From assembly GCF_949987515.2 (NCBI RefSeq), contig NC_082702.1:54095600-54159599 (forward strand): a DNA stretch of 64,000 bases, given 5' to 3'. The notes beneath the pieces are model-generated. The model was not told the origin of the DNA. It worked only from the letters and a program-made list of their open reading frames with translations, and searched no databases. Positions 42,753-54,194 of this stretch are shown piece after piece. This DNA is from Delphinus delphis. Lineage: Eukaryota > Chordata > Mammalia > Artiodactyla > Delphinidae. How positions within the stretch are numbered: the stretch's first letter is position 1; each line of letters opens with the position of its first letter. The position numbers and the translations under genes are program-made.

Positions 42753-43140
42753 TCCACACAGCACCGGAGATTATCCAAAATAAAGAGAAAAGAGCCCGAG
42801 GGAAATAAAAGTATATGACTAGATTTCCTGTCCAACAACCTAGTATGTTATTTGCTAATTAGAACAACTCCCTTTTCCTCAGTTAGGATTGGCCATCGGT
42901 TACATTTCCACTGGTCCGTGGTCTCAAGCCTTTCACTGTGCCCCACCTCAGCTCCTCCTCAGAATGCCAAGAAGAGCGGGGCCAATTTTCGCTTATGTTT
43001 CCAAGGAATTAGTATTTTGCTTCAGTCACTTGGCCCAAGCAGAGATCCTCCTGTAAAATACCTTTTCAGTATTCCGCTATGACATGCACTCTCTGTTGAC
43101 TTTTAATTGCTTTACAATTGTTGAAGCTAAAGCAGTTGGT

Positions 43141-43255
43141 TGTTGTTTATTTTCCCTCTTTATTTTTTTTATTTTTTTTTCCCTCTTTTCTTCAATATTT
43201 TATTGTTTATTTTCCCTCTTTTTTGTTTATTTTCCCTCTTTTCTTCAATATTACA
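43141..43255 (+). repeat. Local tandem duplication of TTTTCCCTCTT-containing units
   Basis: ttgtttattttccctctt occurs at 43143-43160, 43203-43220 and 43223-43240. ccctcttttcttcaatatt occurs at 43181-43199 and 43234-43252. The pattern fits a roughly 60-bp duplication plus a shorter internal one. Confidence 0.9.
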
Positions 43256-43259
43256 AATA

Positions 43260-43775
43260 GTAGACTCTCTGAATTAAAGGGGATATTAAATATAGTCTCA
43301 TCACATCTGCCTTCTGATGTTTGAAACCATGCTTCTCTGTCTCATAAATTTCCAGCCTCTGCTTGAATATTTCCAATGGTGGAGAATTTACTCTCTCTTG
43401 AAAGGAAATTCGTTCCATTCATTGTCAAATGAAGTTATAAGAAGATTCTTTGTCAGCATTGATGTGAAATCCCTATATACCTATCCAGTAGTCGTATTTC
43501 TACTTAATGGCGTCCCCTTCCATATTCCAGATATTTGGGTGGGGGGGGGTGGGAGTAGTTTATCATGCGCCTCTTGTCTACTTCAATCTAAACACCAGTT
43601 CTTTCACTTGTTACTTAGTTGGGTTGATTGAATCAACTAAGTTGTCACAAGGCAAGTGTGGGTTAGAGTTCTTTAGAGTTCTTTGGACCATGTTGGTCCT
43701 GTCTCTTTATGGCTTTCATTATCCATCCAAGCACCATAGCAGGAGATAACAGCAGAGAGGAAGTAGGGCAGAGGT
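43260..43775. other. Unassigned sequence with G10 tract
   Basis: It contains a run of ten G at 43540-43549 flanked by GGGT and TGGGA. The overlapping frames at 43317-43631 and 43507-43749 have no recognisable domain. Confidence 0.4.
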
Positions 43776-43779
43776 GTAT

Positions 43780-43965
43780 AAACCATGGAGGTCTTTGTAG
43801 GTCATTGTGTGAACTTTGGATGTAGTCTGAGTGACACGGGGAGCCACTGGAAGCTTTTGAACAGAGGAGGGACATGATCTAACCTATGGTTTAACATGAT
43901 CCTTTTGGCTACTATGTTGAGAGACAGACTGAAGAAAGAGGCAAGAGTAGAAGCAGGAATACCAA
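43780..43965. repeat. Ancient interspersed repeat, family not named
   Basis: 'ggaggtctttgtaggtcatt', 'gacacggggagccactggaa', 'gaacagaggagggacatgat', 'gatccttttggctactatgt', 'gcaagagtagaagcaggaa' is a word order common to many mammalian loci, but I cannot name the family. Confidence 0.5.
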
Positions 43966-44254
43966 CTGGGAAGCTCTCCAATCACCCAGACCTCAGGGAA
44001 TAGTCACTCAGGCTGTGCTAGCGCCAGGATCGCTGAGAAATGGTCATTTGTGAGTATAATCCAGTTGCTCAGTTGGAAATTTGTGATTCACAATGAACAC
44101 AGCTTGGAAGCGAACGGGGATCCCAGTCATATGGAGCTCTGTATTATCCAGCAGGCTGTCGTGCATGTTGAATAAGTGAGAATGAATTGTCAGAATGAGC
44201 TGCTGGGATATGACAGATGCACATGCTGCAGTCATTGTTAGAGCTATTCCAGGC

Positions 44255-44365
44255 CCAGAACTCAGCACTCACATTGCATCCTACCATTCAATCCTGTGCC
44301 ATGCTGGTTCCTAATCACAGATGAGGAAACTGAGGCTGAGAAACGTTAGGAAATGTGTCCCAAGT
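44255..44365 (-). repeat. MIR SINE fragment
   Basis: 'atcacagatgaggaaactgagg' followed by 'gagaaacgttaggaaatgtg' is the reversed MIR core. Confidence 0.65.
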
Positions 44366-44861
44366 GGAATGACGGGCAGATGACAGATTGTGGTCCTACA
44401 CTTGAGATATTTTCCTGTGGTATAGAGAACAGTGAAGGAGGATTCATCACCCCACCCCACCACCTTGATCGCAGCTGCTGTAAATATAGTGGTAAAAATG
44501 GAGCTTTAAGGGAAACCTTTAGACTGAAGTCCAGAGGGCTCTGACCCACAGAGGCCACCACGTGTCTCTCTGACTGTGGGTAAAAAAAAGGTATAGAAGA
44601 CTCTGAGGCACATATGAATGTCATGAGCTGCTCCGAAGGCCCCCAGGAAAGTTCTGGAATGCAAAGTTGCATGACACAGGCAGCTGGGTCTCTGCAGCTG
44701 CCTCTTGCACACAGCCTTGGAGGCTGCATATCTGATCAAGAAGAGCAAACAGGTCTTGGGGAGTATTTTCCTTACTTTCAAAATAACCATGACACCTTCA
44801 ATGTGTGCTGTTTGAAGGAAGCTCTCACCGCTCTGTTTGACTTGATCCTTGTGGCTCCTCT
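44366..44861. other. Unassigned sequence, no gene seen
   Basis: Frames of up to 133 codons on the minus strand and 85 on the plus strand overlap each other and carry no domain. They are considered chance. Confidence 0.4.
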
Positions 44862-44980
44862 GCATAGTTAGGACTGGATTATGTTCATTTTGCAGAAAAG
44901 AAACCAAGGGCGAAAGAGGTTATATTACTTATCCACGCTCTCAGGGGAAGTCTTGGTATTCTGCCTTCCAGTTCCCTTGC
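44862..44980 (-). repeat. MIR SINE fragment
   Basis: 'gttcattttgcagaaaagaaac', 'aagggcgaaagaggttatat', 'acttatccacgctctcagg' is the reversed MIR core. Confidence 0.6.
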
Positions 44981-45029
44981 CTCTCTATGGCACCGTGCCT
45001 CCGGGAAGGCGAGGCACAAGGAAGCCAGC

Positions 45030-45122
45030 AGCAATATTTATTAAGCACCTACTGTGCGCCAGATACTAAGGAGCAAAACCAAGTCTCTGCACTCCTGGAA
45101 CTTACTCGTGGGAAGAAAGTTA
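45030..45122 (-). repeat. L2 LINE 3' end
   Basis: 'caatatttattaagcacctact', 'gtgcgccagatactaaggag', 'tctctgcactcctggaactt' is the reversed L2 terminus. Confidence 0.75.
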
Positions 45123-45149
45123 GGACCAGGAGGGAGTTGCCCTGCGTTC

Positions 45150-45285
45150 TAGGCTTGACTCTTATTCCTTTGGGTGTGGTGATCATTGGTTACCCAGTAT
45201 CTTGGAGCCTCACTTTCCTTACCTGTAAAATGGGGGAAATAGAACTGATCCTACTTTCTCTTTAAGCTTGTCAAGTGGGTCCATT
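45150..45285 (+). repeat. MIR SINE, core and 3' part
   Basis: 'cctcactttccttacctgtaaa', 'atgggggaaatagaactgat', 'ctactttctctttaagcttg' matches the MIR core. Confidence 0.7.
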
Positions 45286-46190
45286 GAGTCAGCAGAAAAA
45301 AAAAAAAACTGTGACGTCTAACTCAACTTCCATATAAATAGGGACTTCTATTCCATGTAACAGAATTCATGATGTGAAAATACGTGACAAACTACACTAA
45401 CCCAGTGTAAGTAAGATCGTGAATGGTTCTCTTCATGCACCTGCTAATTTTACCAAAGGCAGTTGTCTTCATTGTCTGTGATGGGAAGCAGTTCCTCACT
45501 TCCATTTTCATTAGCTCGTGGACCAGGTGTGATTTCTCCTAAAAATCTTTGACTCAGGAGCACCGCCACCAGAAGATTCATTAACCTGGCACTAGAGAAG
45601 GGGGACCCTCCCACATCCAGCCATGTTGACCTGGTGACAAATGAGGGAAACTTAGTGATGTAGATTCCTTGAATATGCCATTAGCCACTGTCATGTCATG
45701 TTACACTTGTTTATGCAGGAACCATGCAGGAGATGAGAGTGTCTTTTAAATGCCCTTATTACTCGGCATCGTGGTATTGGTGATAGTTCTCAATGATTTT
45801 TTTTTTTCCTCAGTAAAAAACACACTCAATCAAAAAATATGAATTACACTTAGAGGCTCATTGAAAAGTATTTTCTTTGCGTGGGGTGAAGGGAAATCAA
45901 TCTTTTCTATTGCTTATTTTTCTTTTCATTGTAGCAAGGTCAGTATTCAGAGCACGATCGGATGGACTTTATTTTACAAGGTGAGAGGTTTCCCAGAAGT
46001 GCAGCGTAGGGCTCATTAGTCCAGTGCAGAAGAAATTGTTCAAAGCAATTTGCAGGGGCACCGTTAATAGCCCAGTCTTGTTTGTACATAAGCTGAGGTC
46101 CCACCTTGCAGCTCAGGTTAATGACGATTTTCCAGTAACTAAATTCATTCTGTCTCAGGTTTAAGATGGACCCTGTTAGATGCAGTTTGT
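45286..46190. other. Unique-looking stretch, no gene seen
   Basis: About 900 bp with A and T homopolymer runs (45296-45308 A, 45801-45811 T) and no named repeat or supported open frame. Confidence 0.4.
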
Positions 46191-46194
46191 GTTA

Positions 46195-46355
46195 CATTGT
46201 GGAAAAACCATAGGGTTTTTCATCATAAGACCTGTGTTTGAGTCCCAACCATGCCTTTCAGTAGCTGTGTGGTACTGGCTCTGAACTTACTTCTCCACTG
46301 GTATGATGGGGGTACTTTCCTCAAGGATCATCAACAGACGAAATGATTCCAGTGC
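46195..46355 (+). repeat. MIR SINE
   Basis: 'gacctgtgtttgagtcccaac', 'cagtagctgtgtggtactgg', 'aacttacttctccactgg' is the MIR sense order. Confidence 0.7.
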
Positions 46356-46689
46356 ACATGCTCAAAATCTAACTTAGAATCTCTCCTCCACTCCCTCCAT
46401 CCTAAACTCAATAAAAGACCCAGCATCCATCCAGGGTCCAAAGTAAGAAAGCATTTAGTAACTGTAGATACAGTCCTTTCCTGTGTTTCCCCCAGAGCCT
46501 ACCCGTGCCCCAGGCTTGTTGATGTCACCCCTTAATATGTCTGAAATGTGTCTATTTCTCTCTGTGTCTACTGCCACCACTCTAGCCAAGGGTATGCCAT
46601 CATTTCTATCTTGAATCATTCTAAGAGCCTTATTACACCTGACACACCTGCATCTGTTAAGCCCCATTTAATGTGTCCTTATTGGTGCA

Positions 46690-47245
46690 GGTAGAGTGAT
46701 CTTTTTCCCAAACACTGATATCATGGCGCTGCCTTCAAAACCTTCAAAGCTCCTTGTTGCTTCTGAAAGATAAACCACTGTCTTAACTGTGACATGGTCC
46801 AGCCCTTGCTTTCTCTTTTTACCCCACCTCATTCCACTCCCGCATGCCCGCTGCACCCCACCCTGGCCTTCCTTGAACATGCTGTGCTCTTCCTACCCCA
46901 TCCTGGGGTCTTTGTTAATACCATTCTCCCTGCTGACATGCTGTTCCCTGAACCTCACATCTAGGTCTAGGTGACTCTTCCTCAGCCTCCAGACCCAGCT
47001 CAGCTTATAAAGTGTGGCTGTGCCCCTAAGTGAGGCCAAGCCCCTCTGTGACTCCCTCTCTCCACACTTACCACTTTTGTCCTCCTACATTTCCTGTTGT
47101 CACTGGTTGTTGCCTGTCTTCCTCATCACACTGCAAGCTATACTGTGTGAGGTAGGAATCTTGTCTATTTTGTCCCCCATTAAGTGGCTAGTGCCAGGCC
47201 TGGCACATAGTAGGCAGTCAATAAATATATGGGGAATGAATGGGA
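46690..47245 (+). repeat. L2 LINE 3' region, long copy
   Basis: About 550 bp follow L2: 'accttcaaagctccttgttgc', 'tgtgacatggtccagccctt', 'ccttgaacatgctgtgctctt', 'gacatgctgttccctgaacc', 'tcttcctcagcctccagacc', 'aggaatcttgtctattttgtc', 'ggcacatagtaggcagtcaa', ending 'taaatatatggggaatgaat'. It is the longest uninterrupted L2 segment in the window. Confidence 0.85.
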
Positions 47246-47249
47246 TGTG

Positions 47250-47700
47250 AGTGCATGTCATATATTTTTAATTCTTTAATAAAATAAACAACTGAGAGTT
47301 TACTTTGTACGAGACACTGTGTTGAGTGTTTCCTCATAAGCAAAGTTGTGGTGAAGTCAGCTTGTACCAGCTTGAGCCACCTTGATTGTGAGAGCCAATT
47401 GAGTATGTTTCTTCCCAACACCACCTTCAGAGATTTTGTAGCTTGAAATCGATTGGCCATAGTGAGAGTATTTACACCACAAAAATTGGCAAACTCAGAA
47501 ATCAGGTTGGGTCTCCCCCTGCCACCCCCCACCCCGAGGAGAGCTGGTTGTTAAACACTTACCAACGTATCAAATGAAAAGGAATTTCTGATCAAGAGCG
47601 TCTGGTATTCTTATCAAGAAGTGGTATTATATTAATTATTCAAAACTTCAATGTAGTTGATATATGTCAATAGAGAGGAGAAAATGGAGGAAGGAAAAAT
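47250..47700. other. Unassigned sequence
   Basis: A minus-strand frame of 104 codons (47218-47532) starts outside and ends inside the L2 and has no domain. No named repeat is recognised. Confidence 0.4.
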
Positions 47701-47714
47701 GCCTCTGGGTGACT

Positions 47715-48125
47715 GCGGTTGACATTGCTCCTTGTCTTCCAATCTGTTCTCCTCTTCCTCCATAGGAATAGAAAGATCCTTGAGCACGTGTCCGCCCAGA
47801 GTAAAGACTACATTTCCCAGCCTCCCTTGTGGCTACATGTAGCCATGTGGCTAGGTTTGGGCCATTGGGCCACGTGGCTGCCTCCAGGGATCTCCCTTTG
47901 TAAAATGCTCGTGCTTATCCCTTGTCATTCTTCTTCGATCCCTGTTTTCCTTCCTGCTGGGTAAAATGTGGGCAAGAAGATGAACCCATAAGCAGCCATC
48001 TAGGGAATAGAGGGTCCATGTGGCAGAGCAAGGAAATAGAGTCTGAACACCTCCAAGATTAAAGGGCCTTACCCCAGCTCAGGACTGCTTACATACAGAC
48101 TTCTACATGAGAGAAAGAAACGTCT
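47715..48125 (+). repeat. Ancient LTR-like repeat
   Basis: 'actacatttcccagcctccc', 'ggccattgggccacgtgg', 'ccttcctgctgggtaaaatg', 'cagagcaaggaaatagagtc', 'cttctacatgagagaaagaaa' follows a known mammalian LTR-type repeat order. The subfamily is not assigned. The 81-codon frame at 47719-47964 is repeat read-through. Confidence 0.55.
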
Positions 48126-48424
48126 GTGTTTTCTTTAGAGGTTCTTTGTCACAGCTCAACTGTCTGTTGAGAAGGGTGTTGTGTGATAAATACATTTATT
48201 ATATTTGTGTTATGTATATGGGGTGGAAGGTGTATGGAGGAGATCAACTCTTCTACACTAATGAAGAGATTGCAAACTACTGTGAATAAGCTGCTTGCAA
48301 AGTATTACACTTTGTTTTAGTGGGTTTTTTCTTTTAAATAGTTACAAATCTATCTATAAGAGATAGCAAAGAAATCAAATCAACATTTACCCCATTATTA
48401 AGCTATAGCCCTTGTTCACTATAT

Positions 48425-48508
48425 TTTGCCCACTGCTGTTTCCTCCAAGCCTTTCACCTTACCTGGCATTTAACAAACACTCAATAAATAGCTGTTTAAT
48501 AAATAAAC
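48425..48508 (+). repeat. L2 LINE 3' end fragment
   Basis: 'accttacctggcatttaaca' followed by 'aacactcaataaatagctgt' is the L2 terminus. Confidence 0.6.
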
Positions 48509-48582
48509 ATGTGGTCTCATAGACCCCAATAACAATTCTTTACTGAACAGGTTTTCATAGCCAATCCCACTGCATAGTAATA

Positions 48583-48814
48583 TTCTAGAGTAGTGGTTTT
48601 ATTTTGGAGTGATCTTGCACACCCTCCCCAAGGGACATTTGACAATGTCTGGAGGCATTTGGGGTTGTCACAACTGGGGTGTGGTTGTGACATCTCATGG
48701 GTAGAGGCCAGAGATGGTCCTTGGTATCCTACAGTGCACAGGATGGCTCCCACCGCAAAGAGTCATCTGGCCCCAAATGTCAGTAGGGCCAAGGTTGAGA
48801 GCCCTGCTCTAGAG
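48583..48814. mobile_element. Non-autonomous hAT-type MER element with 8-bp TSD
   Basis: The element is 48591-48806. It opens tagtggtttt and closes gttgagagccctg, which together resemble the hAT-type terminal inverted repeat (cagtggttctcaac-like). Internal words are 'agggacatttgacaatgtctgg' in parts, 'gggttgtcacaactgggg', 'gggtagaggccagagatgg' and 'atcctacagtgcacaggat'. The flanks ttctagag (48583-48590) and ctctagag (48807-48814) match at 7 of 8 positions, the expected hAT duplication length. No transposase is encoded. Confidence 0.85.
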
Positions 48815-49678
48815 ATTACTGAAGGGCCTATTGCCAGATAAAAAATTTAAGGAAGGATGTAACAAATGCTCTTGGTCTGAAATTCCATTTCATTGGTTAT
48901 TGTATTCTGGGGCAGTCTCACTGCAGATGTTCCTCCGTATTGGAGTTTACAGTGAGGTACCACGTGTAGTGTATATTATCCTAAAGAAAAAAGCATCGAA
49001 CAATGAATAGTAACATGCCCAAATACTCAGCTATTTTCTTTGGCTCAGAAGCCTTTATGATTTTTTTTCAAACTGGTATGAGGGCATCAGTCAGATAGTG
49101 AATCTCTTAGACTTACCTGGACTGATAAAGTAGGATCTCTGAAAAAATTTGGTGCCTTTAAATGCCTGTCATTTAAAGCATATCATCAGTGATTCTCTCC
49201 GAGTAATGTATTCCATGTATAATTTCAGTTACATGATGATAAAAAGAAAACTTTGAAAATTTTGGTCAACTTCTCTGTGTGCAGCTGGGAGACCTTCAGA
49301 GTCTCTCAAGGTCTGCTGTGAATGTATGATTTAGACCACAGTTCCTCCATTGTGACACTTAATCCATAGAGATAAATCATCATGCTCCATTGGTAGGGCT
49401 CTTTATGGATAAACAGGCCTGAAATAATTACGTTTGAAACTCCATCAGAGCCTCCATCAGAAACTCACCATCTTTTTTCTTTTTTTTTTAATGTAAGAGA
49501 CTAGGATGATGAAACTGTTTCCTGATTGTTGTGCTTGGGGCCAAATTAAATGAAAGTGAAAACAATAAAATGAACTTTCCCTTGGCTGTCCTTGAGGTAT
49601 GCTGGGTCCCATTCCTTTCTCACCAGTAGATGGGCGTTCATGAACATTAGGTCCTGACCTTGGCCTCAAGAAGATGCT
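48815..49678. other. Unassigned AT-rich sequence
   Basis: No gene or named repeat. A TTTTTTCTTTTTTTTT tract lies at 49473-49489. Confidence 0.4.
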
Positions 49679-49885
49679 GTAAGGTGTAATGGTTTAAGAG
49701 CACAGACTCTGGAAGCCAACTCTCATTTACTGACTGTGTACCTTGGGCAAGTTATTAGACCCCTTTGTGCCTCAGTTTCTTCACCTGTTGGATGAGATAA
49801 TAATAGTCCCTACCTCATGGGGATATAATAAGTATTAAATGAATTGATATCCGTAAAGCACTTAGAACAGGCAGCATGTTCAGCT
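49679..49885 (+). repeat. MIR SINE, near full length
   Basis: It has the MIR sense order 'gtgtaatggtttaagagcac', 'agactctggaagccaactct', 'gactgtgtaccttgggcaag', 'ctttgtgcctcagtttcttc', 'ataataatagtccctacctc', 'gtaaagcacttagaacagg'. Confidence 0.92.
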
Positions 49886-49974
49886 TGTTAAGCTTGTATT
49901 AATCAAATACAAATTTGATTAATAAAATAAAGGCTTCACCCAGTGACCTACCTATCTTTATGATTTTTCCAATA

Positions 49975-50530
49975 TGCCACCCAAGCCAGAAATAAGTTGG
50001 GCATCCTTGATTGCCCCTTTTCCCACTTACCCCACATCCACTCTATGTAATAGACCAGCACTAAATGTCCATAGATGGATGAATGGATAAAGAAAATGTG
50101 GTTTATACATACAGTGGAGTATTATTTTGCCTTAAGAAAAAGGAAATCCCGCCATATGCAGCAATATGGATGACATCACGCTAAGCGATATTAGCTAGTC
50201 CCAGAAGGACAAGCGCTACATGAGTCCTCTTGGGATTTAACTTAAGGTAAAAAGCAAATAAAGAGTATTCGTTCTATATAAGTGCATTTTCTTGCTCCAA
50301 GATAGCCAGTCAATGCCCAAGCCCTCTCACATCTGCTCCTGGATGCCTCTCCTACGCTCCCATCTCTCCATCCTCCCAGCTACTCCCGTGGTGCCCGTCC
50401 CCAGCCTCTCTGCAGCCCGCCTCCCCCACTCCATCCCACGCTCCCGCTGCAGATAGAGCAGCTTCAAAGGCAGAAACCTGGTCAGGCCACTGTTCTGATG
50501 AAAACCCCGTGGTGGCTCAAGAGGCGTGTT
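49975..50530 (+). repeat. L2-like fragment interrupted by an old L1
   Basis: Left words 'ccaagccagaaataagttgg', 'cacttaccccacatccactc' and right words 'ccaagccctctcacatctgc', 'ctggtcaggccactgttctg', 'aaaccccgtggtggctcaag' resemble L2 internal sequence on either side of the L1 fragment at 50059-50260. Confidence 0.45.
50059..50260 (+). repeat. Old L1 (L1M-type) 3' ORF2 fragment
   Basis: 'aaatgtccatagatggatga', 'ggataaagaaaatgtggttt', 'tggagtattattttgcctta', 'gcagcaatatggatgacatc' is the end of an ancient L1 ORF2 and the start of its 3' UTR. It is strongly diverged and carries no usable frame. Confidence 0.75.
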
Positions 50531-51440
50531 CCCAAATCAGAGAGCCTGGGTGGCTGTATCAGGCTTCCTACAGGGGAGCATCAGGGACTTGTCCTAAAGG
50601 CTTTTCCAGAATCAGATGAGACTGAAATGTTTGGTCTGTGATATTCACCAAGGTCCATCAACCCAACTCCAGCCGTGATTTCCAGCTGGTGGAAATTTCA
50701 GATCATAGGATGGAGGGGGACTGAAGGTACCGAACGCTGCCTGGACCTAATGACGTCAGGTCTATATCGCTGACATCTTATCTTACTGTGAGTTCATTTA
50801 GGAATTCAAGCATTGGAACTGAATGTATTTAAGGTGGCATCAATGAACACACCCAGCCCAGGACTGGGTTCACCGTTGACTCTCAATAATGATCTGTTCA
50901 GTCCTTATATGTATACATGCACGTATACATATATATTTCTTTCATTTACCACCAACCTTGAGTTTTAATTTCTAGGGAAACTGTTAAATTCATTCATCAG
51001 TCAGATTTCAAACACAAAACGCAGGAGACATTATTTAAAGAGCTAGAACACAAAATACAGAAAACTAATGAACTTTGTCCTACTAAAACGCAAATGGAGA
51101 ACTACCTTTCTTACAAATCTATGTTTTTAAATACTTTCTCCATTTCACAGTTGTACTCGCCCAAATGGCAGAGTGATTGTCTTAAAATGTTTCTTCTGAT
51201 GCTGAACATATTCTGTATGTCTGAGATTGTCCCAGAAACTTTCTGTGGCAGTGACGTTGAAAGAGCAGAAATCTAAAATGCAAAAATTCAGAGGGCTGAA
51301 ACCAATAGGAATGTTAATCATTTCAAATGGAGAAACTAGTAGAGGGAGCATATTTATCATGCATATCCTCATTACCAGCATACAGCACCTGCCATAACTT
51401 CTAAAGGAAAAGGAGAAAAAGGAAACACTATAATAATGAG
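50531..51440. other. Unassigned sequence, no gene seen
   Basis: Alternating TA/TG words (gtatacatgcacgtatacat) at 50911-50932 include inverted-repeat symmetry. A 135-codon minus-strand frame (51145-51552) has no recognisable domain. Confidence 0.4.
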
Positions 51441-51444
51441 AAAA

Positions 51445-51645
51445 TATACAAGATTTGAAGTCAGGAAGGTACAGTTCAAACTGCAGGTCCCCCCCCCAAT
51501 AGCTGTGTGACCTTGGGAAGGTACTTATCCAATTTGACCTCAATGTCCTCAACTTTTAAATCAGAATAGTAATAGTAATATCTACATTCCAAGGCTGTTG
51601 TATTGGAAATAGCAGTGTCCAGCACGTAGCAGTTAGTCAAGAAGG
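51445..51645 (+). repeat. MIR SINE
   Basis: 'gatttgaagtcaggaaggta', 'aatagctgtgtgaccttggg', 'aaggtacttatccaatttg', 'gtccagcacgtagcagttag' is the MIR sense order with a C10 interruption at 51489. Confidence 0.7.
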
Positions 51646-52475
51646 AGAAGCTATTATTTGTTGAGTTTTCCACTGTCATTGCCTTTCAATGCCAGAGGCC
51701 AACAAGAACACACCTGTAGTTAAGCAAGTTGGGTTTGTTGCTCATTACAAGGAGGGAGAACATACCACGGGGAACGGTGGGCATCCTTTTAAGAGGGTGG
51801 GAGGGAAGACTGGAGCGCATGTTAGCTGCCTTGGGGGAAAGTTCATAAAAGTGGAGCATTACTCTGAGTTGGATGCTCTTGGGAAGCAGAGGTAATTCTA
51901 TGGCTGGGAACCTACATCTCTGTACAGGTGGGTGGACCAGGGCGAGGCCACAGCTGTAGTCAACAAAGAAGCAGCTGTCACTCTTCTGAGCCTGGAAGGG
52001 GGTGGCTTGGAGAATGCTCAGGTCTGTCTGAGCTCTGACGTGATTACAGAGTGGTCTGTTCCTGTCCTGGTCTGCTGTGGTCACGTAGTGGTCTTGTCTG
52101 ATGTTGACGTTCTGCGAAGTTGTTTGTGTCCAACAAGAAAACACCAACTTCCAGCTACTGGTGCCAGGCTGGCTCCTCGCTGTCAATGGCCCCTTTTCCC
52201 TTCCTCCCCACATCCATTCAACAGGCATTTCGTGAGTGTTGTCGACCCCCGGTGTCCACTTCCTGACAGTTTATATTCTATAAAAAATATAACAGGTCAG
52301 CAAAACATGGTGATGTGCTGAATGCAAAGAAGAAAATAATATAGCATGGTTGAGAATGATCGAAGAGGAGGGCAACTTGAATCACTGTGGTCAGTGAAGC
52401 GACATCTGAGGGGAGACCTCAAAGGCAAGAAGAAACTGGTCTTACCTGGACTCAGGGGACACGTGTTCCAGGCAA
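51646..52475. other. Unassigned sequence, overlapping chance frames
   Basis: A 180-codon minus-strand frame (51686-52228) overlaps 68- and 129-codon plus-strand frames. None shows a domain, signal peptide or coding-like composition that I can support. I record it as the largest frame outside L1 and SINE sequence. Confidence 0.4.
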
Positions 52476-52479
52476 AGGA

Positions 52480-52765
52480 AGAGCCATTTCAGAGGCTGAG
52501 ACCCAAAGGAGCTTTGCCAAGGGAAGTTCTTGGGGGAAGAGGATGCCAGGCAGAAGCAGCAGGATTTCAAATGCTCGGAAGTGGGAATGAGCTTGAAAAT
52601 GAGTGTGGCTTTTCTGCCAACATAGCGCCCAAAGGAGAGAATGGGGCTGGAGAGGTGGGCAGGTTTAAGACCGTGTGAGTCTGTGCGGGCCGTGGCAGAA
52701 AGTCTGGCTTTGATCTCAGAGTAAGCAGAAATCACTAGGTGATTTACATTTTTTAAAAAGTTGTC
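52480..52765. repeat. Ancient interspersed repeat, family not named (probable)
   Basis: 'ggcaaaggaagagccatttc', 'gcagaagcagcaggatttca', 'gaggtgggcaggtttaagac', 'tcagagtaagcagaaatcac' resembles the repeat type noted at 43780-43965. The plus-strand 110-codon frame here is read-through. Confidence 0.35.
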
Positions 52766-52889
52766 TTGGTCCCTGTGCAGGTGGAGACTGGATTGTTGTG
52801 GGTACTGTAGAGGGAGGGGAGAGGTGGTACATGAAAAGTGGAAGAAAGCTCTCATTTTTAAAATGCAGTAGCGTTAGAAAGTGGGGACA

Positions 52890-53065
52890 TAGAATTATAG
52901 ACTCTTAGGCTCATGACACCAAAAGGGAATAGATTACTGGTCTGGCCCAGTCATCTCCTTTACATGTAAGAGAATCAACTCTGACCAGGACAGACAAAGT
53001 GACTTGCCCACGTATTGTTTAGTTAGTAGCGGCACCAAAGCAGAGGCCAGAGCCCCAGAACATTC
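52890..53065 (-). repeat. MIR SINE (weak)
   Basis: 'gtgacttgcccacgtattg' and 'gcaccaaagcagaggccag' suggest a reversed MIR core, strongly diverged. Confidence 0.4.
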
Positions 53066-53069
53066 CTCC

Positions 53070-54190
53070 ATCCTAGTGCCCCCAAGCACTGTGCAAATGA
53101 GGATTCACTATAGTGGGGGGAGGGGGTCTCTGTAGCTAGAAGTTCCTCCTACGCGGAACAGTCAGGAGTCAGATGGGGAGGAGGGGAGTCCTGGTGCCCT
53201 TCCAGCACTACTATTTTTTAGCCTTTCTTAATTGTCCATTTGGGCGTGTCTCCCAAGGGAGGAAACACGAGCCCGTGACCATGACCAACCTGGAGGTGGA
53301 TATCCTGAAAAGCCTGTCCTCTGCCAGCATCCCAAACCTCTGTTTATCCTTTGACATACACATTACACTTCTAGGAATTCAACCTCATAATATACTTAAT
53401 GATTTACCGTCTGCACTTTCATCAGAAAAGTGTTGCTATGACCAGAACATTTTTAAAAAAATAAAAGTGAAAGATTTCTAATAAGAAACTGGTTATAGTA
53501 CAACCATGGCCAGTGATCATCTGGTTTACCCTTATGGTTCTACCAGCTGTTTCTCCCCATTCTGATTGGTTGGTAAATACGTTCTACCAGTTGTTCAATA
53601 CTTTGAGTATGTGAATGATGGAATATTATGTATCCATTTAAAAGATAACTATTTAATTACTTGGGGAAAACTCCACATTCAACATTGACAAAAAGTAAGC
53701 TACAGAACTTAAGGACCACTTTGTTAATCTATATAAAATGTATGTTCCTATCGAAATATTAATGATGACTTTCACTGATCAGTGGAATTATGAGTGGTTT
53801 TTATTTCTTACTTTTTGGTCACTGATATTTTCTAAATTTTCATATAGGATCATGAATAAGTTGTGACACATGAGAAAAGTTTGTCTGTCAATTTTGCATG
53901 CTGTTCTTTACAGTGAGGCATCTTCTGTGAGTGGCCCTAAGCTAAGCTCATGCTTTTCCTGATATGACTCCTGACGGTCACAGCTGCCACCAAGGTGCTG
54001 TGAGGGGTTAAATGCCTGAATTTTCCTGAAGCAAAATGGAAGCAGGGTCTAAAAAGTATGGGTGTGCCCACTGGGACACTCCAAGTAGAATTTATGATGA
54101 CTCAGCTCTGGAAAAGCTAGGTTCCCTGCAGTGATGGGCCCCATACCCTAGTCCAAGAAAAAATGTTTTAGGACATCAGAGGGGATGAAC
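53070..54190. other. Unassigned sequence, no gene seen
   Basis: It contains a G-rich patch at 53116-53127 and otherwise AT-rich sequence. The 102-codon frame at 53173-53481 lacks features. No named repeat is certain, though 'attatgtatccatttaaaag' at 53625-53645 hints at an old L1-like tail. Confidence 0.35.
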
Positions 54191-54194
54191 CAAT

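Noticed and set aside
51686..52228. 180-codon minus-strand frame in non-transposon sequence
   Set aside because: There is no recognisable domain, no splice or promoter context, and it overlaps open frames on the other strand. A protein search could overturn this.
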